Under the pieces are notes generated by a model. That model was given only the letters and a program-made list of their open reading frames with translations, had not been told where the DNA came from and did not search any database. A stretch of 30,487 bases of DNA from CAZUZD01 sp964624465 (GTDB lineage: Bacteria; Planctomycetota; Planctomycetia; Isosphaerales; Isosphaeraceae): assembly GCA_964624465.1 (NCBI GenBank), contig CAZUZD010000032.1, positions 1 through 30,487 of the forward strand, read 5' to 3'. Below, piece by piece: positions 24,877 to 30,487 of this stretch (position 1 is its first letter; the number at the start of each line of letters is the position of its first letter). The position numbers and the translations under genes are program-made.

Positions 24877-25638
24877 TCACTGGGCAAGCTTCAGCTCGTA
24901 GACGACCGAGACGTGGACCATGAGCTCCTGCTCACCGGCGGCGACCGGCATGTCGGCCGCCATCGGGGCGGCCATGGCGCGACCCATCATCATGGGGCGG
25001 GGGGTGGGGGGGAAGCCGCCCGACTCGTCGATCGAGACCGGCGGGCCGACCACCACGCCCGACTCGCCCGCCAGCAGCTCGGCCTTGCGCTTGGCGTCGG
25101 CCATGGCGTTCTTGCGGGCCGTCTCCAGGAGCTGGGCCGGCTTGTCGATCCGGAAGTTGATGCCGTACATCTGGTTGGCGCCGGCGGTGACCACGGCGTC
25201 GAGCACCTGGCCCAGCTTCTCCAGGTCGCGGGCGGTGATCTGGACCGTGTTGGTCACCTGGTAGGCGACGATCCGGGGCACGAACGCCTCGGCCGCCCGG
25301 CCGGGGGCCGGCGGGGTGGGCTGCGAGTACTGCGGTTGCACGTTGATGTTCGTCGTCTGGATGTCCTTGGCGGCCACCCCGCGGTCCTTCAGCAGCTTGA
25401 CGATCGCGGCCATCGCCTCGGTGTTGGCGGCCAGCGCATCCTTGGCCGTGGCGGCCTGGGTGACGACGCCCAGGTTGATGTCGGCCACGTCGGGCGCCGC
25501 CGAGACCCGGCCGGTGCCGGTGACGCTGATCGTGCGCCGCAGCGGCTTGTCCGCCGCGTCGTCGGCCCGGCTCGCGGCCGCCAGGGGCAGGGACAGCAGC
25601 AGGCAGGCGGCCGTCAGGATCATCGGGATCGGAGACAT
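24877..25638 (-). CDS. SIMPL-domain (DUF541) exported protein
   Basis: A 253-residue protein. The ATG at 25638 is chosen for the GAGGAG 9 nt upstream and the signal peptide right after it (IPMILTAACLLLSLPLAAA). The mature part begins with RTISVTGTGRVSAAPDVADI, the standard SIMPL opening. It continues with AATAKDALAANTEAMAAIV, LKDRGVAAKDIQTTNINVQPQYS and VAYQVTNTVQITARDLEKLG. Then come NAMADAKRKAELLA and a final VHVSVVYEL strand. SIMPL proteins are periplasmic or outer-membrane oligomers with little-known roles, sometimes tied to stress. The segment PRPMMMGRAMAAPMAADM near residues 220-240 is unusually rich in Met and might bind metal. It starts 80 bp after the permease stop and may be cotranscribed with it. 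Confidence 0.92.
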   Translation of the reverse strand: MSPIPMILTAACLLLSLPLAAASRADDAADKPLRRTISVTGTGRVSAAPDVADINLGVVTQAATAKDALAANTEAMAAIVKLLKDRGVAAKDIQTTNINVQPQYSQPTPPAPGRAAEAFVPRIVAYQVTNTVQITARDLEKLGQVLDAVVTAGANQMYGINFRIDKPAQLLETARKNAMADAKRKAELLAGESGVVVGPPVSIDESGGFPPTPRPMMMGRAMAAPMAADMPVAAGEQELMVHVSVVYELKLAQ

Positions 25639-25718
25639 GAGCGAAAGCTCCTCGGAACCTGGGAGGGGATTGTCCACGAGAGAATCGCAGGCCGGCGGAA
25701 CCGGCAGGGCCGCCCGCG

Positions 25719-26855
25719 CTAGCGGGCCAGCCGCGCCACGCCGGGGATCAGCCACAGCAGCGACTTGACGCTGGCGGCGAACCCCGCCGGGTCGCGCCGC
25801 AGGCGGTCGAGCGCCACGGCGGCCACGATGATCAGGCCGATGAAGATGTCCTGGCTGGCATTGGGGATCGACGCCAGGGTGCAGCCGCTGTCGAGCACGG
25901 TCATGATCAGGCAGCCGATCAGGGTGCCGAGCACCGTCCCCTCGCCGCCGGCCAGGCTGCCACCGCCGATGACCACCGCGGCGATCACCTTCAGCTCCAG
26001 GCCGTCGGCCGAGGTCGGCTCGCCGGTGCCGTCGAGGTAGACGAACTGCATGACCCCCGCCAGCCCGAAGGCCAGCCCCGCCAGCCCGTAGACCCCCAGC
26101 TTCACCGCCGGCACGCTGATCCCGCAGAGCCGGGCGGTCGCCTCATTCGACCCGATCGCATACAGGTAACGGCCGAAGAGCGAATAGCGCAGCAGCAGGG
26201 CCACGAAAATCGCCAGCACCGCCAGCAGCCACACCCCGGGGGCCAGCCGCGACAGCTCGCGCACGAACCCGCCGACCGGCCCGCCGAGCCGGGCCGCCCA
26301 GTCGGGCGGGTCGAGATTCGTCGAGAGCAGCCGGGGGAACCAGGAGGGCCTCGGGTGCGAGCGGTCGAAGGCGTAGACCGACGTGCTGTCGCTGAGCCAC
26401 TTGGCCAGGCCGCGGAAGACCTTCATCGAGCCCAGGGTGATGATGAAGGGCACCACCCCCAGGCCCGTCACCAGCACCCCGTTGAGCAGCCCGCAGAGCC
26501 CGCCGACCAGCACCCCGGTGGCCATCGCCAGCGGCACGCTCAGGCCGAGCTGGCGGTTGGCCAGCACGATCGCCACCGTCACCAGCGCCACGGCCGAGCC
26601 GACCGCCAGGTCGATGCCGCCGGCGATGATGATGAGCGTCATCCCGAGCGCGGCCGTGCCCACGATCACCGTCTGCACCGCGATCGTGCGCGCATTGTCC
26701 CAGGTCCGGAACCGCTCGGACGAGCCGGGCAGCAGGGCGAACAGGCCCACGATCAGCATCAGGCCCAGGAACGGCCCGAGCAGGCTCAACAGCCGCCCCA
26801 GCGCCGCCCCCCGGCTGCGCCTGATCCCGATCGCACTCGCGTCACCCGTGGCCAC
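25719..26855 (-). CDS. Sugar ABC transporter permease (ribose/xylose type)
   Basis: A 378-residue inner-membrane permease of the BPD_transp_2 family. The GTG start at 26855 has a GAGGGG site about 7 nt upstream. Family features: MTLIIIAGGIDLAVGSAVAL, then GGLCGLLNGVLVTGLGVVPF running into IITLGSM, then RYLYAIGSNEATARLCGI, VIGGGSLAGGEGTVLGTLIG and a final helix FIGLIIVAAVALDRLRR. About ten helices are predicted by eye. Residues about 155-205 form a long polar loop (SDSTSVYAFDRSHPRP, then PRLLSTNLDPPDW) that is bigger than in the E. coli RbsC type. Its expected ATPase partner is encoded at 29643-30487, with two unrelated genes between. No substrate-binding protein is in the window. Confidence 0.92.
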   Translation of the reverse strand: MATGDASAIGIRRSRGAALGRLLSLLGPFLGLMLIVGLFALLPGSSERFRTWDNARTIAVQTVIVGTAALGMTLIIIAGGIDLAVGSAVALVTVAIVLANRQLGLSVPLAMATGVLVGGLCGLLNGVLVTGLGVVPFIITLGSMKVFRGLAKWLSDSTSVYAFDRSHPRPSWFPRLLSTNLDPPDWAARLGGPVGGFVRELSRLAPGVWLLAVLAIFVALLLRYSLFGRYLYAIGSNEATARLCGISVPAVKLGVYGLAGLAFGLAGVMQFVYLDGTGEPTSADGLELKVIAAVVIGGGSLAGGEGTVLGTLIGCLIMTVLDSGCTLASIPNASQDIFIGLIIVAAVALDRLRRDPAGFAASVKSLLWLIPGVARLAR

Positions 26856-26906
26856 GTGTCCGCCCCCCTCGCCTCGTCGTCCGACTTCCCGTCCCGGCGC
26901 CCGCCC

Positions 26907-26935
26907 ATTGTAGGGGGAGCGCTGGCGCCGGGGAA
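26907..26935 (-). promoter_or_regulatory. Putative promoter of the permease gene
   Basis: On the minus strand, TTCCCC (26935-26930), 17 bp and TACAAT (26912-26907). The -10 box is the same TACAATG seen before moxR. The -35 is weak. It lies about 52 bp before the GTG start and suggests that the permease does not depend on transcription from the ATPase gene. Confidence 0.45.
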
Positions 26936-26967
26936 CCCGACGACTCGGCCGGCCCCGGAACGCGAAT

Positions 26968-27053
26968 CGGCCGCCTCCAAACTCCCTCGGGAGTCAGACG
27001 CGGCCGAAGCTCACGCGCTCAGCGTCGGATGCGCCCCCCGTTGCGGTGGGGCG
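26968..27053 (-). terminator. Two hairpins after the 206-residue membrane protein gene
   Basis: Reading along the minus strand after the stop, CGCCCC/GGGGCG (27053-27048 with 27037-27032) makes a 6-bp stem. A compound hairpin follows: an outer 7-bp stem CGGCCGC/GCGGCCG (27006-27000 with 26974-26968) enclosing an inner stem ACTCC-loop-GGAGT (26981-26994). ATTCGCGTT follows. It could end the upstream message before the permease promoter. No strong U-run is present. Confidence 0.45.
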
Positions 27054-27062
27054 GTTGACCAA

Positions 27063-27683
27063 TCAGCCGTGCGTCGCCTTGTACTCGAAGACCACGCCCA
27101 GGCCCATCGAGAACAGGAACAGCCCCAGGCCCAGCAGCGAGAGCACCGAGACCCGACCCAGCCGCGCCTTGTACATCAGGCCCATCAGCGCCAGCAGCAC
27201 GCTCAGCATCGCCACCCCGACCAGCAGCGTCGACGGTGCGAAGTAGGTGCCGTAGAGGCCGTAGACCGGGCGGTCGACCACGCTCATCTGGAACAGGTCC
27301 AGGTCGCGGGCCGTCGACCAGGCCAGCTTCGGCCTCGGCTGGTGGAACGGGGCGATCGCCTGGCCCTGCAGGCCCGCCCAGGTCAGGAACGTCACCGCCG
27401 CGCCGATCAGCAGCGACAGGGCCCCGCAGGCGACGGCCTTGATGGCATCAATCGGCGAGCCGCCCGCGATCGTCGGCTCCTGACGCCGCTCCGCGAACCG
27501 CTTCGAGGTCTCGGCGAACATCAACGCCGTGATCTGCCCGTGCAGGATGCTCGCCTCGGTCGGCTCCGGCCGCGACACCGGCCGCGCCACCGCCGTCGAC
27601 GGCTTCCGCTCCCGAGCCGGCTGGGTGATCATCCCGAAGGCGGGGTCGATGAACGGTCCAATCTCGGTCGGCGTCGTGCTCAT
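27063..27683 (-). CDS. Three-helix membrane protein of unknown function
   Basis: A 206-residue protein I do not recognise. The ATG at 27683 is the best start by position, though its ribosome site is weak (GAGGG about 12 nt upstream). Residues 1-78 are soluble and probably cytoplasmic, with Pro/Arg-rich sequence (QPARERKPSTAVARPVSRPE) and a short helix. Helices lie at about 82-103, 151-171 and 180-199. The loop 104-150 (FHQPRPKLAWSTARDLDLFQ...VYGLYGTYFAP) is probably outside the membrane. The gene is between a GH13 gene and a sugar permease gene, but it does not look like a transporter component. A 371-bp upstream gap with a separate A/T-rich -10 box suggests its own control. Confidence 0.75.
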   Translation of the reverse strand: MSTTPTEIGPFIDPAFGMITQPARERKPSTAVARPVSRPEPTEASILHGQITALMFAETSKRFAERRQEPTIAGGSPIDAIKAVACGALSLLIGAAVTFLTWAGLQGQAIAPFHQPRPKLAWSTARDLDLFQMSVVDRPVYGLYGTYFAPSTLLVGVAMLSVLLALMGLMYKARLGRVSVLSLLGLGLFLFSMGLGVVFEYKATHG

Positions 27684-28054
27684 CTTCTTGAGAACCCTCG
27701 GCAACAGGGCCGATCCCGACAGGCGGCAGGACGGCGCGGGGCGTGGTGTCGTCCGGTCAATCCCTCGAGCGAACGTCATGCCGGGTCCAGACGTCCCGGG
27801 CATGCCGATCCGCCAGCGATCGATGGTGGCGAACGCGGCGACCAGGCTTCAGATCACGGGCGCCAACCTGTCACGCTTCGGACAGGACGACCGTGATCCG
27901 AGACCGGCCAATCCACCCGACGCCGAGGGCCCCGAGAGGATCAGAAATATAGTGTCGCTCGGGATGCATATCTGCGAGACATTTTGGTGCGGCTGCGTTC
28001 GTTGTGTGGCCCCAGGGCAGCGGATTCGGCGCGCGCAAGCGTTCATTTGAGGAC
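27684..28054. other. Intergenic region with A/T-rich promoter-like site and dyads
   Basis: No gene is supported in this 371-bp stretch. On the minus strand a TATATT box (27952-27947) stands out against the GC-rich background, with no good -35. Directly upstream is an imperfect dyad centred on ATGCAT (27964-27969), with arms GTGTCGC and GCGAGAC matching at 6 of 7 positions. A second hairpin (CATGCC-GGG with CCC-G-GGCATG, 27777-27804) would lie in the leader of the 206-residue protein. These could form a regulated promoter, but none matches a known operator. Confidence 0.45.
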
Positions 28055-29599
28055 TTATTCGGGAGCGGGGGGCCCGGCGGGCTCGGGCTCGAGCGCCTGG
28101 ACGCCCCAGCCGGGCAGGTCGAGGAGCAGGCCGGGATCGGCGAGCGCGGTGCCGTCGCCGCTCCAGGAGGGGCCTCCGAGACGGTCCCGAAACCGGACCG
28201 GGCCCACCGACCGGGCCGCACCCGGCACCGGCAGGCGGCACTGGCCGCGGGTGGGGGCGAAGTTGACGGCCACGAGCACGGACCGGTCGGCCGTCGCCGG
28301 ACTCGTCCCCGCGGCCGACCATTGAAAGGCGACGAACTGCCCGGCGGTCGGGTTGCCCGGCCACGCTTCACGCGGCTCCAGCAGCCGCCAGCGCCCGTGG
28401 CGGAGCAGGGGGTCGCGCAGCAGCGCGAGCAGGCCGTCGTAGCACCCGGCCATCTCGGCGTCGACCCCCTCGGGCGGTCGGCGGCTGAGGTGGATGTTCG
28501 ACCGGATCCGGCGGCCGTCGAGCTGGCCTTCCTGGAAGAAGTGCAGGCCCGGCACCAGCGCCGTGATCACCGCGGCCGCCCGGTGCATCGCCGGGTCGAA
28601 GACCGCCGCGGCGCGGGGCTCGTCGTGGTTCTCCAGGAACCGGGCCAGCCGCCGCTGGTACGACCCGTCGGCCCGCAGGTGGTCCCGCACCGGACCGGCC
28701 GCGCCGGCGCGGAGCCGGTCGTAGAGCCGCTTGTCGTAGCACCAGTCGAATCCCTGCTCCAGCAGGGTCCACTCCAGGTCCCAGTACACCTCGGCCAGCA
28801 GCCGGAACTCCGGGAACAGCGCCCGCACGCCGGCAATCGCCGCCGGCCAGAACGGGGTGTCGTCCGGCCCGGAGCCGTCCGCCGGCCGGGCGTGCTCGCC
28901 CCAGGTGCGCTCGATGACCTCGGGCAGCAGCAGCATCGCCATGTCGCAGCGCACGCCGTCGCATCGCCCTGCGATCCGCCGCAACTCCTCGCGCATGGCG
29001 GCCTTCAGGCCCGCGTGCCGGTAGTTCAACTGCAGGGTGTCGGGCCACCCCGGGTAGTTCGGATCGCGCCCGAAGGCCAGGATGCGGGGCCCGGCGGCCG
29101 ACTCGACCAGCCGGTACCGCTCCGGCTCGCGGTCCAGGTCGGCCAGGCTGCCGTGGATGAAGAACTCCGGGTGGGCCTCGACCCACGGGTGATCGGGCCC
29201 CACGTGGTTGGGCACGAAGTCGAGCATCAGCCTCAGCCTGCGCGCCGCCAGGCGGGCCCGCAGTCGCGCCAGGGCCTCGGGGTGACCGAAGTCCGGATGC
29301 AGCTCGTAAGCCTGGACGGCGAACGGTGACCCGCAGATGTCGGCCGGGTCGCAGTCGGGCAGCTCGACCCGGAACCGCTCGCCGTCGCGGCCCCAGGCCC
29401 GCGAGATCGCCCGACCCTCGGGCCCGGTCCTCCAGACCCCCAGGAACCAGACCCAGTCGAACCCCCGCGCCGCCAGGCCATCGAGCCAGCCGTCGGTGAG
29501 GTCGTCGAGCGTCGCGTGCCGTCCGAGCGCCCGCCCCAGCTCGCCGAGCAGGATCCTCGTGTGCACCTGGTAGAGCGTCCCGGCCGAATCGTCCGGCAT
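28055..29599 (-). CDS. GH13 alpha-amylase-family glycosidase, cytoplasmic
   Basis: A 514-residue enzyme without signal peptide. The ATG at 29599 follows GAGGA about 10 nt upstream. The GH13 conserved regions are all present: region I DFVPNH (127-132); region II GVRCDMAML with nucleophile Asp219; region III LLAEVYWDLE with acid/base Glu270; region IV FLENHDEPRA with Asp326. Length and start (YQVHTRILLGELGRAL) resemble short cytoplasmic GH13 enzymes that act on malto-oligosaccharides or related alpha-glucosides. The exact specificity cannot be read. A C-terminal beta-domain is visible (SVLVAVNFAP, RDRLGGPSW). The gene begins 43 bp after the sugar ABC ATPase stop, so cotranscription and a role with imported sugar are plausible. 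Confidence 0.92.
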   Translation of the reverse strand: MPDDSAGTLYQVHTRILLGELGRALGRHATLDDLTDGWLDGLAARGFDWVWFLGVWRTGPEGRAISRAWGRDGERFRVELPDCDPADICGSPFAVQAYELHPDFGHPEALARLRARLAARRLRLMLDFVPNHVGPDHPWVEAHPEFFIHGSLADLDREPERYRLVESAAGPRILAFGRDPNYPGWPDTLQLNYRHAGLKAAMREELRRIAGRCDGVRCDMAMLLLPEVIERTWGEHARPADGSGPDDTPFWPAAIAGVRALFPEFRLLAEVYWDLEWTLLEQGFDWCYDKRLYDRLRAGAAGPVRDHLRADGSYQRRLARFLENHDEPRAAAVFDPAMHRAAAVITALVPGLHFFQEGQLDGRRIRSNIHLSRRPPEGVDAEMAGCYDGLLALLRDPLLRHGRWRLLEPREAWPGNPTAGQFVAFQWSAAGTSPATADRSVLVAVNFAPTRGQCRLPVPGAARSVGPVRFRDRLGGPSWSGDGTALADPGLLLDLPGWGVQALEPEPAGPPAPE

Positions 29600-29642
29600 G
29601 GTCCGCGGGTCCTCATGGAACGGTGGAATCGCTCGGTCCAGG

Positions 29643-30487
29643 TCAGGACCCGTCCGGGTCGCGGCCGCCGGTGGCCAGGTGCATGATCGCCGGCTCGGTC
29701 CACGACGCCGTGGGCCGCACCGCGCTCAGGGCCCCGCGCGACATCACGCCGATCCGGTCGCAGACGCCGAACAGCTCGGGCAGGTACGAGCTGACCATCA
29801 GCACCGCCTTGCCCTGCGCCGCCAGCTCGCCGATCATCCGGTAAATCTCCGCCTTGCTGCCCACGTCGATGCCCCGCGTCGGCTCGTCGAGCAGCAGCAC
29901 ATCGGCCCCCTGGTGCAGCAGCCGCCCGAAGGCCACCTTCTGCTGGTTGCCCCCGGAGAGCGCCCGCACCGGCTGACCGGGGCCGGCCGCCCGCACCCGC
30001 AGCCGCTCCATCCAGCGCCGGGTCTCGGCCCGCCGCCTCCCGAGCGCCAGCCAGCCCAGCCGGCTGTAGCGATCGAGGGCCGAGTAGGTGAGGTTGTCCT
30101 CGATCGATCGGCCTTGCGCCAGCCCCTCGCGGGCCCGGTCCTCGCTCAGCAATCCCAGGCCACGCGCCAGCCGGCCCCTCGGACCGGGGTCGGCGTCCCG
30201 CGCCAGGTCGACGCCCGCCACCCGCACCTGGCCCGATCGGACCGGGTCGAGCCCGTAGACCGTCCGCAGCAGCTCGGTCCGGCCGGCGCCGATCAGGCCG
30301 GCGATGCCGACGATCTCGCCCCGGTGCAGCGTCAGGTCCGCCCGCCTCGGCAGCCCGCGACCCGCCAGGGCCGTCAGCTCCAGCAGCGGCTCCCCGCGCT
30401 CGTGGGGCACCCGGGGGAACAGTTCCGTCAGGTCGCGCCCGACCATCGCCGCCACGATGCCGGCCTGCGAGGTCTCCGCCATCCGCC
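29643..30487 (-). CDS. Sugar ABC transporter ATP-binding protein, C-terminal half (partial)
   Basis: The frame is open to the right edge, so about 281 C-terminal residues are visible. The opening part (SQAGIVAAMVGRDLTELFPR) is the linker that precedes the second NBD of RbsA/MglA-type ATPases. The rest is that second NBD. Walker A is degenerate (GLIGAGRTE, without Lys), as usual for NBD2 in this family. The signature is LSGGNQQKV, Walker B is VLLLDEPTRGIDVG, and the switch region follows. The methionine near 30482 is internal to the linker and not taken as a start. The first NBD should lie to the right of the window. The expected partner permease is at 25719-26855. Confidence 0.93.
   Translation of the reverse strand, partial: RMAETSQAGIVAAMVGRDLTELFPRVPHERGEPLLELTALAGRGLPRRADLTLHRGEIVGIAGLIGAGRTELLRTVYGLDPVRSGQVRVAGVDLARDADPGPRGRLARGLGLLSEDRAREGLAQGRSIEDNLTYSALDRYSRLGWLALGRRRAETRRWMERLRVRAAGPGQPVRALSGGNQQKVAFGRLLHQGADVLLLDEPTRGIDVGSKAEIYRMIGELAAQGKAVLMVSSYLPELFGVCDRIGVMSRGALSAVRPTASWTEPAIMHLATGGRDPDGS

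Noticed and set aside
26968..27006. Possible tRNA or structured RNA from nested stems
   Set aside because: There is no T-loop, acceptor stem or anticodon arm of the right geometry. A terminator-like hairpin is the simpler reading.
27529..28050. Plus-strand open frame across the 27.7-28.0 kb gap
   Set aside because: It overlaps the membrane protein gene antisense, lacks a ribosome site, and its translation has no recognisable or compositional signs of a protein.
1..30487. CRISPR arrays, insertion sequences, prophage or integron features
   Set aside because: No regularly spaced direct repeats with unique spacers, no transposase or integrase motifs, and no terminal inverted repeats were seen. 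The only regular repeat is the coding 171-bp propeller unit.

Overview
The window is very GC-rich and its gene set points to a planctomycete, most likely of the Isosphaeraceae type. The indicators are a MoxR / DUF58 / BatA-like / VWA cluster paired with a DUF4159 protein, an ECF sigma factor coupled to a membrane Ser/Thr kinase, a PEP-CTERM protein, a Uma2-family gene and an NHL-repeat protein. This assignment is an inference from gene families. No rRNA, tRNA, CRISPR array, insertion sequence or phage gene was seen.

Layout. 1-403 (-) is the N-terminal part of a B12-binding radical SAM protein, cut by the window edge. 668-3381 (+) holds a secreted six-repeat NHL propeller, a YheT-type alpha/beta hydrolase and a small protein of unknown function that overlaps the hydrolase end by 8 bp. 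A perfect 44-bp palindrome (3407-3450) separates this block from the convergent DUF4159 gene. 3480-13372 is a divergent block: a secreted protein with a QW-type toroid and two DUF4159 domains on the minus strand, and MoxR, Uma2, DUF58, BatA/VWA and VWA/GATase-like genes on the plus strand. By family knowledge this is an AAA+ ATPase with VWA partners acting at the cell envelope. Its substrate is unknown.

13396-16547 (-) is an ECF sigma factor whose stop overlaps the start of a kinase carrying an N-terminal zinc-binding anti-sigma-like motif, so it looks like a one-piece signalling module. 16876-18194 (+) encodes two small exported proteins, one coiled-coil and one PEP-CTERM. 18334-19173 (+) is a methyltransferase converging on, and overlapping by 53 bp, a minus-strand operon of a Wzx-like flippase, a GT4 glycosyltransferase and a YfhO-like membrane protein (24641 to 19121). 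That operon probably makes or exports a surface glycan and has a strong TTGACA promoter.

24877-30487 (-) holds a SIMPL-domain protein, a ribose/xylose-type ABC permease, an unknown three-helix membrane protein, a GH13 glycosidase and the C-terminal part of a two-NBD sugar ABC ATPase. The ATPase and permease, usually neighbours, are separated here by about 2.8 kb.

Several promoters with recognisable -35/-10 boxes can be read by eye. They agree on a housekeeping-like pattern of TTGACA-like, 17-18 bp, then TA(C/T)(A/G)AT-like. Most functional calls are family-level. The clearest candidates for undescribed biology are the tandem-DUF4159/MoxR block, the zinc-finger kinase, and the small proteins at 2944, 16876 and 27063.
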